From: an uncultured Eubacteriales bacterium
GTDB lineage: Bacteria; Bacillota; Clostridia; Oscillospirales; UMGS1783
Assembly: GCA_905209135.1 (NCBI GenBank)
Contig: CAJLRT010000050.1
Location: 1-7,043, forward strand
Direction of reading: 5' to 3'
DNA: 7,043 bases
Shown piece after piece: positions 1 to 6,923 of this stretch. Under the pieces are notes generated by a model. The model saw nothing but the letters and a program-made list of their open reading frames with translations, was not told the DNA's origin and searched no databases. Position numbers and translations under genes: made by a program. Every line of letters starts with the position of its first letter. Positions within the stretch are counted from its first letter, which is position 1.

Positions 1-24
1 CCCTACACGACGCTCTTCCGATCT
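1..24. other. Illumina adapter remnant at the contig end (not genomic)
   Basis: Bases 1-24 read CCCTACACGACG followed by CTCTTCCGATCT, which is the 3' part of the standard Illumina TruSeq/Read 1 adapter. The genomic sequence therefore begins at base 25. Read on the minus strand, the adapter extends the first collagen-like gene with the false residues D-R-K-S-V-V and an artificial TAG stop at 3-5. The adapter identity is known; that it is an untrimmed library artefact follows from its exact match and its position at the edge. Confidence 0.97.
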
Positions 25-464
25 CCGGTCGGGCCCGTCGCGCCGTCCGCGCCCGTTGCGCCGGTGGCGCCCGTAGGACCGGTTGCGCCGTCCGCGCCGG
101 TGGGACCTGTCGGGCCAATAAGACCCGCCGCGCCCGTTGCGCCTGTGGCACCTGCAGGGCCGGTGGCGCCCGTAGGACCGGTGGGGCCGGTCGCACCCGC
201 CGGACCGGTAAATCCGGTCGGGCCGGTCGGCCCTGTCGGACCTGCCGCGCCCGTGCCGCCGGTCGGGCCCGTGATGCCGTTGGCGCCGGTCGGGCCGGTA
301 TTGCCTATGGGCCCGGTCGCGCCCGTTGCGCCGTTAAGTCCCGTTGCGCCCCGCGCGCCGGTCGGACCTGTCGGGCCGGTGGCACCTGTCGCGCCTGTCG
401 CGCCTGAACCGGCGGGACCTGTCGGGCCTGTCGGGCCTGTCGGACCCGTCGGACCGGTTGGACC
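25..464 (-). repeat. Gly-X-Y triplet-coding tandem array (collagen gene 1)
   Basis: Degenerate 9-base tandem repeat encoding Gly-Pro-Thr, Gly-Ala-Thr and related triplets, very GC-rich. It begins at Gly42 and is still running at the genome/adapter junction, so its true length is unknown. Short units almost identical to those of the neighbouring collagen gene are present, which makes this stretch a natural assembly breakpoint and a possible site of recombination or copy-number change. Confidence 0.9.
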
Positions 465-587
465 TACGGAAGGACAGGGACAGGGGGTGGGGCTGGGACA
501 GCAGTGAAATCCTGCGTTACAGCTGCATTGGCCGAACGGCGCGTTACAGCTATTGCATCTGTAATCATTCTGATTCAATCTTGCCAT
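25..587 (-). CDS. Collagen-like (BclA-type) surface protein, 3' end missing
   Basis: A 187-residue fragment of a collagen-like protein, probably a spore-surface or exosporium filament protein. Residues 1-41 form a Cys-rich head with eight cysteines (11, 14, 21, 23, 29, 30, 36, 38) and a Pro/Cys stretch. From Gly42 on there are Gly-X-Thr/Ala triplets (mostly GPT and GAT), the bacterial form of the collagen triple helix, in which threonine replaces hydroxyproline and is a common O-glycosylation site. The triplet phase slips once at G60-S61. I chose ATG at 587 because AAAAGGAG lies six bases upstream (594-601); an in-frame ATG at 605 sits upstream of that site and is unlikely. There is no signal peptide or membrane segment. 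The gene has no real stop: it runs into adapter sequence, so any C-terminal globular domain like that of the neighbouring collagen gene is lost. It lies 371 bases downstream of that gene on the same strand. Class is sure; the spore-coat role is inferred. Confidence 0.88.
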
Positions 588-760
588 TGTGTACTCCTTT
601 TGCATATTTAGATTTATGTTCTCCCCTACTATTTTACACGGTTGGCCGACGCTAGGTTCCGGCCCGAGCGCGTTTTTCTCAAAACAGTGCGAACTGCGCG
701 CGTTTGTATGGAATATAGGCCCCTTGCGGGTCTTTTTCAGATATGCGTCATGCGCGAAAC

Positions 761-791
761 CAGGGCCGCGCCCGAAACGGGCGCGGCCCTG
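761..791 (-). terminator. Perfect 14-bp GC-rich hairpin, possible terminator or mRNA stabiliser
   Basis: CAGGGCCGCGCCCG (761-774) pairs perfectly with CGGGCGCGGCCCTG (778-791) around an AAA/TTT loop. It lies about 170 bases beyond the stop of the complete collagen-like gene and 174 bases before the start of the next. No U-tract follows on either strand, so it is not a canonical intrinsic terminator. It may block read-through, protect an mRNA 3' end after processing, or be a Rho-independent site of relaxed type. The hairpin is certain; its function is not. Confidence 0.5.
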
Positions 792-867
792 CGGTTATGA
801 AAAGCGGCATGGATTACGGCGCTGCACCTGTTTTTGCGCGCTTCCCATTTTTCTGTCTTTCTCCGCG

Positions 868-942
868 ACGGCGGCGAAGCGTTTTCAGCTTTGGTGTTTC
901 GCTGGAAACGGCCAAAGCCGCTGCGTCCCTGTCCGCCGCCGT
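868..942. other. 75-base nested stem structure downstream of the collagen-like gene
   Basis: Three stems nest around one centre. The outer is ACGGCGGCG (868-876) with CGCCGCCGT (934-942). The middle is CAGC-TTTGG (886-894) with CCAAA-gcc-GCTG (912-923, one 3-base bulge). The inner is GTTTC (896-900) with GAAAC (905-909) around GCTG. The structure starts 17 bases after the stop of the complete collagen-like gene on the minus strand, so it would form in that gene's 3' untranslated RNA. No U-run follows. It could be a 3' UTR stabiliser or part of an RNA gene; I recognise no known RNA family. Confidence 0.45.
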
Positions 943-958
943 GAAATGCCTACAACCG

Positions 959-2452
<1,494 letters not shown>

Positions 2453-2525
2453 TCAAAAAACATATCAGTGCATACGCCAATACCATAATACGCGCTGATT
2501 CTCCACAGGGTTACAGCCTTCGCCA

Positions 2526-3596
2526 TTATTCCCGCAAAGACGCCAAATACTGTTCATTCTGGCGAACGGCCGGACTGTTTGGTTTGCAGGCGCCGGCGCG
2601 GGCGTTGAACTGCGCCGCTTCGTCAAACCGGGACAGGTAGCAGCAGCAGACGCAGCATTCGATATTGGGGATATACCCCCAGTAATCGGGCAGGACAAAG
2701 CCCATTGAGTCGGGAGGGTCGAGCTGGGCGGCGGTCCGAAACCAGGCAAGGGCGTTCCGGTAGTCCGAGCGCCGCTTGTAGTAATAGCCGAGTTCGCAGC
2801 AGATCTCGCCGCGCGGGCCGTCGTACAAAAAGCTTCTGAGCAGGACGGACAGCGCCTTTTCCGGTTCGCCCAGCGCGGTATAGCACGCGGCGAGACTGAA
2901 GCAGGCGGCGATGTTGTCCTCCGACCAGCCCTTTCCCCCGTCCAAAAAGCGTTCAAAGTAATACGCCGCCTGTGCATAGCGGCCGTGGTCCTTCAGTTCG
3001 CGCGCAAAGTAATACTGCTGGCGCGGCGTAAACGCCCGCCCCTGCGATTCCAGGGATTCATAGATGCGGAGGTTGCGCGTGGACGTCTCCTGCGGGACCG
3101 GCTTTTGGTGCCAGACCGCGATGTCGCTCTGCAGGATCCTGCCCGTGAGGGGGATACATTCATGTACCGGATCCTGCCACTGATAGCCGCGGCTGCGTTT
3201 TGTGAGCCGTTCGCGGGTGGATGTGAACACCGGGCTGCCGTTCCCATCGAAATGAGTGTGGTATTTCATGGTCACGATGTCCGTGTCGTCCGGCAGGGTC
3301 TGTTTCAGCCGCAGCAATTTCTCCCGTTCGGCGGGCGGCAGCACGTCGTCGGCGTCCAGCCACATCTGGTAGTCCATAGTCGCCTGCGCGTACGCATAAT
3401 TGCGGGCGGCGGAGAAGTCGTCGACCCACTCGAAATCGAACACCTTATCCGTATAGCCGCGCGCGATTTCCTTTGTGCGGTCAGTGGACCCCGTGTCCAC
3501 GATGACGATCTCGTCCACGGCGCCGCGGACGCTGTCCAGGCAGCGTGCGAGCACCGCCTCTTCATTTTTTACGATCATACATAGGCTGATGGTCAT
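2526..3596 (-). CDS. Family 2 glycosyltransferase with TPR-like C-terminal half
   Basis: A cytoplasmic GT-A fold glycosyltransferase expected to transfer a sugar from a nucleotide-sugar donor to a protein or glycan. Numbering from ATG 3596: LCMIVKNEE (5-13) and VDTGSTDRT (33-41) are the nucleotide-binding signature, DFSAARNYA (60-68) is typical of this subgroup, DAD (81-83) is the metal-binding DxD motif, and WQDPVHE (140-146) is the conserved acceptor-side segment. Residues about 185-356 are helical TPR-like repeats (YYFARELKDHGRYAQAAYYFERFL; ACYTALGEPEKALSVLLRSF; LGYYYKRRSDYRNALAWFRTA), a common GT2-TPR arrangement. A dense cysteine cluster, ECCVCCCYL (313-321), is unusual. It is first in the apparent operon with the collagen-like genes, so their Gly-X-Thr threonines are the obvious acceptor candidates. 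The sugar and acceptor cannot be read from the sequence. An in-frame ATG at 3602 is only one base from the SD and is less likely. Confidence 0.9.
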   Translation of the reverse strand: MTISLCMIVKNEEAVLARCLDSVRGAVDEIVIVDTGSTDRTKEIARGYTDKVFDFEWVDDFSAARNYAYAQATMDYQMWLDADDVLPPAEREKLLRLKQTLPDDTDIVTMKYHTHFDGNGSPVFTSTRERLTKRSRGYQWQDPVHECIPLTGRILQSDIAVWHQKPVPQETSTRNLRIYESLESQGRAFTPRQQYYFARELKDHGRYAQAAYYFERFLDGGKGWSEDNIAACFSLAACYTALGEPEKALSVLLRSFLYDGPRGEICCELGYYYKRRSDYRNALAWFRTAAQLDPPDSMGFVLPDYWGYIPNIECCVCCCYLSRFDEAAQFNARAGACKPNSPAVRQNEQYLASLRE

Positions 3597-3603
3597 TTTC
3601 ATT

Positions 3604-3608
3604 CTCCT
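3604..3608 (-). promoter_or_regulatory. Ribosome binding site deciding the glycosyltransferase start
   Basis: AGGAG on the minus strand. It is seven bases from ATG 3596 but only one base from the in-frame ATG at 3602. The first spacing is normal and the second is too short, so translation should start at 3596 (MTISLCMIV). Confidence 0.7.
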
Positions 3609-3664
3609 AAACGCAGTATACTACAACCTATGTCCCGCGGACCGAATTTGCCAATCGGCGCGCC

Positions 3665-3689
3665 AAAAAACCCGCGCAAACAGCGCGGG
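3665..3689 (-). terminator. Intrinsic terminator without an obvious upstream gene
   Basis: On the minus strand CCCGCGC-TGTTT-GCGCGGG is followed directly by six T. This is a classic Rho-independent terminator. It lies 57 bases upstream of the glycosyltransferase ribosome binding site. The nearest minus-strand gene upstream, the oxidoreductase, already has its own terminator at 4092-4119, so this one ends either a small RNA or a leader transcript. Confidence 0.8.
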
Positions 3690-3923
3690 CAATCAGGCGA
3701 CGGCGGCGTGCTCAAGGTTCATTCCCTCTGTTTTATGACATTTCCCTCCCCGGTTTACTGAATTTTGCGGAAAATGTCCGCGCAATCGACAGCGGCGCGG
3801 GAAAAGCGCGCCCCGGTCGGCGGATCGAACAGGGGGAATATACAGAACGACCCGCATCGACGCCATGCGCAGAGAATGACATACATCCCCATATGAATAT
3901 ACGAAACGTAGAATATAATGCAG

Positions 3924-3932
3924 ATTATACCA
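3924..3932 (-). promoter_or_regulatory. Candidate extended -10 promoter, minus strand
   Basis: The minus strand reads TGGTATAAT, a perfect -10 hexamer with the TG extension. The -35 region is poor (TGCAAA or GTGCAA at 16-17 bases). Transcription would start near 3917 and reach the terminator at 3665-3689 after about 250 bases, or read through into the glycosyltransferase operon. An AT-rich stretch with further TATA-like sequence around it lowers the specificity. Confidence 0.4.
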
Positions 3933-4091
3933 AAAAAGGCGCTGTTTTGCACGTTCCTTGTCATATGCGCCGCGCGCCCGCCAGTCGGGCGATTCGTTTC
4001 GTCATCGCAGGCGGACGTGCCGTCATCCGGCCAGAAGCACCGGGAAACGGGGGCGGCGATCGGCAGGCGCTTTGAAGCTGCGCATGCCAGG

Positions 4092-4119
4092 AAAAAAGCC
4101 CCGCGCACAAGCGCGGGGC
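4092..4119 (-). terminator. Intrinsic terminator of the FAD oxidoreductase gene
   Basis: On the minus strand GCCCCGCGC-TTGT-GCGCGGGGC (9-bp perfect stem) is followed by six T. It sits 32 bases after the oxidoreductase stop codon, the expected place. Its stem resembles the terminator at 3665-3689 (shared CCCGCGC core). Confidence 0.9.
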
Positions 4120-4151
4120 GGGGGGCATGGCCTGTCAGGCGGTGCAGACTG

Positions 4152-5507
4152 TCACACAGAGAGAATTGCGCCGCCGCGAAGCAGGATTTCACGAATTTCA
4201 GCAGGGTTCACCTGTTCGGGACGGCAGCCCTGTTTCACGGACAGGGCCGCGCCGATACCGGCCGCCTCGCCCACGGCGAAGCAGGTGCCCATCACACGGC
4301 ACGAACCGTAGGCCTCCCGGTCGACCGATATGCAGCGGCCGCTCATCATCAGCCCGCCCACGGTTTTGCACACCGTGGCAAGGTACGGGATTCCATAGGG
4401 TTCGTCCACGCGGATAAACTGGGAACTGTAATCTCCGCTGCCGTGGATATCGATCGGGTAGGAGCCCAGGGCGATCGTGTCCTCGCCGGTTCTGCCGGCT
4501 TTGACATCCTCTATGCGGAGCGTTTTATAGCCCACGATGCGGCGGGTTTCCCGGACGCCGATGGAATCGTTGATATGCGAGAGGAATGCCTTCTCAAAGC
4601 CGGGAACGTATTTGCGCAGCATTTCAATAAACGCGGCCGCCTGGCGCTGGCCGAGTATCTCCGCGGCGGTTATGCTCTGCGGGTCGGTCGCGTCGGTCGC
4701 CGCCATGCGCGGGCCGTTGATGCACACTTCGGAGTCGTTGAAGCGATTGATATAGATCATCGCCCAGATCCCCATGGGCCACTCGCCGATGGGGTTGAGT
4801 TTTTCCCACAGCTTCTGCAGCGTTACGAGCACGAAGTCAGGCGCGGCGCGCAGATACTCCATCGTATAGGGCTCCACTTCCTCGGGGTGTTCTTCCAGCC
4901 ACCCGAAAAAGCGCTCCTTATTCACGCCGCCGATGGTGAACAGGATGGAGGGCGGCTGCAGGTCCACGCCGGCCGTCCCCTTTTCATACTCGGCGCCGGC
5001 CAGGTAGGAGATCACGCCGTCGCCGGTTGCGTCAATAAACACTTTCGCACGGACCTGAATCCGCGTCCCGGCGCATTCGCAGCGAATGCTCCTCAAAACG
5101 CCGTCCTCTACCTCTACGGCGATGGCGTGGGTGTGCAGCAGGAAATCCACGCCGCTGTCCTCCAGAAACTTTGCCGCGGTGAGCTTGACCCTGTCGGGAT
5201 CGATAGCGGCGATGGAGCAGTGTTTGGGACAGTACCGGACCCCGAAAGAGGCGTTGTCCTGCCGTAGACGCTCGACAAATTCTGTCGCGATTCCGCCGAC
5301 TGTGGGGCGCTTTTGCACGTCCAGATAGCCCAGGTAGGGCAGGCCGGCCGTCGTCATGCCGCCGACATATCCGTTCTTCTCCACTACGAGGACGCGGCAG
5401 CCGGCGCGCGCGGCCGCCACCGCCGCGGCAATGCCCCCGGATCCGGAGCCGATTACGGCGACGTCGCAATCGTACTGCATAACTGATTCTGCATGGATGT
5501 TGCTCAT
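4152..5507 (-). CDS. FAD-dependent oxidoreductase (PF12831-like)
   Basis: A 451-residue soluble flavoprotein. Near the N-terminus VAVIGSGSGGIAAAVAAARAG followed by VLVVEK gives the Rossmann GxGxxG motif (G20, G22, G25) and the acidic residue E43 that binds the ribose of FAD. GYVGGMTTAGLP (46-57) is typical of this family. KVFIDATGDG in the middle is the second FAD contact, RETRRIVGYKTL is a family hallmark, and VGEAAGIGAALSVKQG near the C-terminus is the final FAD-binding motif. Members oxidise or reduce small organic substrates, but the substrate is unknown for most and cannot be assigned here. ATG 5507 is chosen because AGGAG lies seven bases upstream (5515-5519); an ORF open further upstream only crosses the divergent regulator on the opposite strand. 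The gene faces away from the AraC gene across 84 bases, so it is the probable regulated target. It appears monocistronic, ending at the 4092-4119 terminator. Confidence 0.93.
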   Translation of the reverse strand: MSNIHAESVMQYDCDVAVIGSGSGGIAAAVAAARAGCRVLVVEKNGYVGGMTTAGLPYLGYLDVQKRPTVGGIATEFVERLRQDNASFGVRYCPKHCSIAAIDPDRVKLTAAKFLEDSGVDFLLHTHAIAVEVEDGVLRSIRCECAGTRIQVRAKVFIDATGDGVISYLAGAEYEKGTAGVDLQPPSILFTIGGVNKERFFGWLEEHPEEVEPYTMEYLRAAPDFVLVTLQKLWEKLNPIGEWPMGIWAMIYINRFNDSEVCINGPRMAATDATDPQSITAAEILGQRQAAAFIEMLRKYVPGFEKAFLSHINDSIGVRETRRIVGYKTLRIEDVKAGRTGEDTIALGSYPIDIHGSGDYSSQFIRVDEPYGIPYLATVCKTVGGLMMSGRCISVDREAYGSCRVMGTCFAVGEAAGIGAALSVKQGCRPEQVNPAEIREILLRGGAILSV

Positions 5508-5519
5508 TTTTATTCTCCT

Positions 5520-5538
5520 ATTCAAAAAAATGTTGAAT
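5520..5538. promoter_or_regulatory. Inverted repeat in the divergent promoter region, candidate operator
   Basis: ATTCAA (5520-5525) and TTGAAT (5533-5538) are perfect inverted arms separated by seven bases. The site sits between the two divergent genes, touching the oxidoreductase ribosome binding site on one side and the putative -35 of the araC-type gene on the other. This is where a repressor or autoregulator would bind. AraC proteins often use direct repeats, so a different regulator or chance in an A/T-rich stretch remains possible. Confidence 0.35.
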
Positions 5539-5561
5539 TTACAAACCGGCTGTGTTATATA
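5533..5561 (+). promoter_or_regulatory. Candidate SigA-type promoter of the AraC-family gene
   Basis: TTGAAT (5533-5538), 17 bases, then TATATA (5556-5561) preceded by a TGT extension. The start point would fall near 5568, a few bases before the ribosome binding site at 5579-5583. The hexamers match the consensus at four of six positions each; the extended -10 and correct spacing are the main support. Confidence 0.45.
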
Positions 5562-5591
5562 AAAGGTATACGGACCATGGAGGAACCGCCG

Positions 5592-6437
5592 ATGAAGTAC
5601 TCTTCCTACAGCCTGCTCAAAAGCACCATTCTGCCCGTTTCGTTCACATTGTACGACGGCGAAAACAGCATTTTCCGCGCGCCGCACCAGGCGCTGGGGC
5701 GGACGCTGCCCTTCGCGATTCTGCTGTATTCGCACGACTCCCGCTGCAACCTTACCGTTGACAGCCGGACGTTTCAGGTGGAGCCGGGAGAGGGGATCGT
5801 ACTCCCGCACAATGTCAGGCACGATTTCTGCATGCCGCGGGCGGGGCATATTACCTGGATTCACATTTTCATTACCGCGGCCGGGATTCCGCTGATGGAC
5901 CTTTTTGAAGCTCCGGCGTTGTGGAAAGGGGCAGACGCAGCAAGGCTGCTGCAGTGCATTACCAGCATCAACATCTGCTTCAAGGACCCGGACGACAACG
6001 TCTACCATGCGCTCGGCAATACCATACGCACCCAGCAGGCGGTTATGGAGATCTGCGACCTGCTGCTCAGCCGGTGCAAACCCATTACCGATTCGCTTCC
6101 CTTCGGCATAGACTCCGGGTTTTTCAAGCTGCTGTCCCACATCAACTCACACCTCGACGAACCGTATTCCCTGCGGAAACTGCTCGATATTTCGGGGCTT
6201 TCCGAACAGACGATGCGAAAAATGTTCCGGGATCACTTTAATCAGACGCCGCTTGACTATGTGATCAAGCGCAAGCTTCTCGCGGCGTGCCGGCTGTTCA
6301 CACAGGACGGCGCCAGCATCGGACTTGCCGCAAAGGCTGTCGGTTACAGCGACCAGATGTACTTCAGCAAGCAGTTTAAAAAGCACATGGGCTGCACGCC
6401 GTCGCAGTACCAGCAGTCTTTCCGCGCCGGATATTGA
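5592..6437 (+). CDS. AraC/XylS-family transcriptional regulator
   Basis: A 281-residue DNA-binding regulator. The N-terminal half (about 1-160) is a cupin-like effector domain; FQVEPGEGIVLPHNVRHDF (around residues 59-77) is the usual metal- or ligand-pocket strand pair of sugar-responsive AraC proteins. The C-terminal 100 residues hold the two helix-turn-helix motifs: YSLRKLLDISGLSEQTMRKMF with QTPLDYVIKRKLLAACRLF, then IGLAAKAVGYSDQMYFSKQF with KKHMGCTPSQYQ, which is the AraC signature. ATG 5592 has GGAGG eight bases upstream (5579-5583); an in-frame ATG at 5577 overlaps that site and is rejected. It is divergent from the FAD oxidoreductase, an arrangement typical of a local activator controlling its neighbour and itself. 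The inducer cannot be predicted. Family assignment is secure. Confidence 0.95.
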   Translation: MKYSSYSLLKSTILPVSFTLYDGENSIFRAPHQALGRTLPFAILLYSHDSRCNLTVDSRTFQVEPGEGIVLPHNVRHDFCMPRAGHITWIHIFITAAGIPLMDLFEAPALWKGADAARLLQCITSINICFKDPDDNVYHALGNTIRTQQAVMEICDLLLSRCKPITDSLPFGIDSGFFKLLSHINSHLDEPYSLRKLLDISGLSEQTMRKMFRDHFNQTPLDYVIKRKLLAACRLFTQDGASIGLAAKAVGYSDQMYFSKQFKKHMGCTPSQYQQSFRAGY

Positions 6438-6440
6438 GGC

Positions 6441-6475
6441 GCCTGCGTTTATTGTAACATTGCAGGCACGTTTTT
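6441..6475 (+). terminator. Intrinsic terminator after the AraC-family gene
   Basis: GCCTGC (6441-6446) pairs with GCAGGC (6462-6467) around a 15-base loop, followed shortly by five T (6471-6475). It starts four bases after the stop codon. The stem is short, so efficiency may be modest, but placement and T-run fit. Confidence 0.6.
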
Positions 6476-6492
6476 CATATGGATTTTTACCG

Positions 6493-6536
6493 CGCAAATA
6501 TGGCATATTTTACGCTGTGGACGCAAAGTATTTGCG
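6493..6536. repeat. Inverted repeat, 8-bp arms
   Basis: CGCAAATA (6493-6500) and TATTTGCG (6529-6536) flank 28 bases. It lies 18 bases after the regulator's terminator T-run. It could be a weak hairpin or a paired protein site; nothing further supports a role. Confidence 0.4.
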
Positions 6537-6554
6537 TGCCGGAAATGAACATGA

Positions 6555-6574
6555 AAAGATGGATATCCATCTTT
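6555..6574. promoter_or_regulatory. Perfect 20-bp palindrome, candidate dimeric protein site
   Basis: AAAGATGGATATCCATCTTT is its own reverse complement over 20 bases with no spacer. A spacer-free DNA palindrome of this length forms a poor RNA hairpin but a good site for a dimeric DNA-binding protein. It is 118 bases beyond the AraC-family stop codon and is not placed before any gene I can identify. Confidence 0.45.
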
Positions 6575-6624
6575 ATACCGCCATTGGCTTGGCGTTTGGC
6601 CCCCTGTAAAATCGTATTGCGAAA

Positions 6625-6642
6625 CAGCATGTAAGAATGCTG
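6625..6642. repeat. Small hairpin, 6-bp arms
   Basis: CAGCAT (6625-6630) and ATGCTG (6637-6642) with a six-base loop GTAAGA. No T-run follows on either strand. It may be chance. Confidence 0.3.
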
Positions 6643-6725
6643 CTCTGCTGATGTAAGCGACTATCAATCCAAATACGAGCCGTCACATTTCTCAGACGCG
6701 AGCCCAGCGCAGGCGGGTCGCGGCT

Positions 6726-6762
6726 AAAAAGTCGGAGCAAGCGATACAAAGCTTGCTCCGAC
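6726..6762 (-). terminator. Intrinsic terminator, perfect 12-bp stem
   Basis: GTCGGAGCAAGC (6731-6742) pairs perfectly with GCTTGCTCCGAC (6751-6762) around an eight-base loop. On the minus strand the stem is followed directly by five T. Its core GCAAGCGATA-N4-GCTTGC recurs in the hairpin at 6954-6985. No gene is recognised immediately upstream on the minus strand. Confidence 0.65.
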
Positions 6763-6825
6763 GCGTGAAAAGGCTATGAATAAAAATTTTCGGAAATTCC
6801 CCTGACAGCTCTGAACCCCCGCAGC

Positions 6826-6906
6826 CCGAAAAAGGTTGTTAGCAAGCCGGAGCGTTGCGAGCGCGCCTGCAAGCGAGCATCGAAGGCGCGGCGTGACCTT
6901 TTTCGG
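6826..6906. repeat. Long inverted repeat, 11-bp arms around 59 bases
   Basis: CCGAAAAAGGT (6826-6836) and ACCTTTTTCGG (6896-6906) are perfect complements. The enclosed 59 bases carry two further GCAAGC elements (6842-6847, 6870-6875), the same six bases found in the flanking hairpins. The right arm abuts the Shine-Dalgarno site of the small ORF at 6924. Confidence 0.55.
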
Positions 6907-6923
6907 AAAGGAGGAGCAGCGCA

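Larger units (their letters stand above)
588..958. other. Gene-free, highly structured gap between the two collagen-like genes
   Basis: This 371-base stretch holds no ORF that I believe. It contains a nested stem structure (868-942), a perfect 14-bp hairpin (761-791) and the ribosome binding site of collagen gene 1 (594-601). A weak promoter-like pair for that gene, CTGAAA and TATATT 17 bases apart on the minus strand (hexamers near 735-740 and 712-717), matches the SigA consensus at 9 of 12 positions. I could not fit a clear SigE or SigK promoter, which would be expected for a mother-cell spore-coat gene. Confidence 0.6.
3609..4091. other. Intergenic stretch without a convincing protein gene
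   Basis: Between the glycosyltransferase and the oxidoreductase terminator I see no supported coding region. It holds a minus-strand terminator (3665-3689) and a lone extended -10 promoter (3924-3932). The 250 bases between them are moderately GC-rich with short inverted segments (for example GGCGCG and CGCGCC around 3794-3813). Several minus-strand start-like ATGs here lack properly spaced ribosome binding sites. Confidence 0.55.

Noticed and set aside
25..464. CRISPR-like or satellite array
   Set aside because: The repeat unit is 9 bases, in frame, and encodes Gly-X-Y triplets continuous with a protein; there are no spacers of constant size.
588..605. Upstream in-frame ATG at 605 for collagen gene 1
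   Set aside because: The ribosome binding site AAAAGGAG lies downstream of it and correctly spaced for ATG 587.
3615..3620. TATACT as a -10 promoter for the glycosyltransferase
   Set aside because: A start point seven bases downstream would fall on the ribosome binding site, and no -35 is present.
3693..3722. Nine-residue minus-strand leader-like ORF (MNLEHAAVA) just before the orphan terminator
   Set aside because: Its purine-rich GAGGG is only one base from the ATG, too close for a Shine-Dalgarno site, and it lacks the run of one amino-acid codon typical of attenuation leaders. Kept here as a reminder, not as a feature.
3755..4192. 145-codon minus-strand frame in the intergenic region
   Set aside because: It starts inside the oxidoreductase gene, crosses that gene's terminator, has no ribosome binding site and shows no protein family features.
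3918..5267. 449-codon plus-strand frame
   Set aside because: It is antisense to the FAD oxidoreductase, whose motifs are unmistakable on the minus strand.
5508..6140. N-terminal extension of the oxidoreductase frame to 6140
   Set aside because: The added 211 residues lie antisense to the AraC-family gene; the ribosome binding site and family alignment place the start at 5507.
6476..6730. Possible tRNA, 5S rRNA or other stable RNA
   Set aside because: No cloverleaf, T-loop GTTCRA motif or 5S-like helices could be found on either strand.
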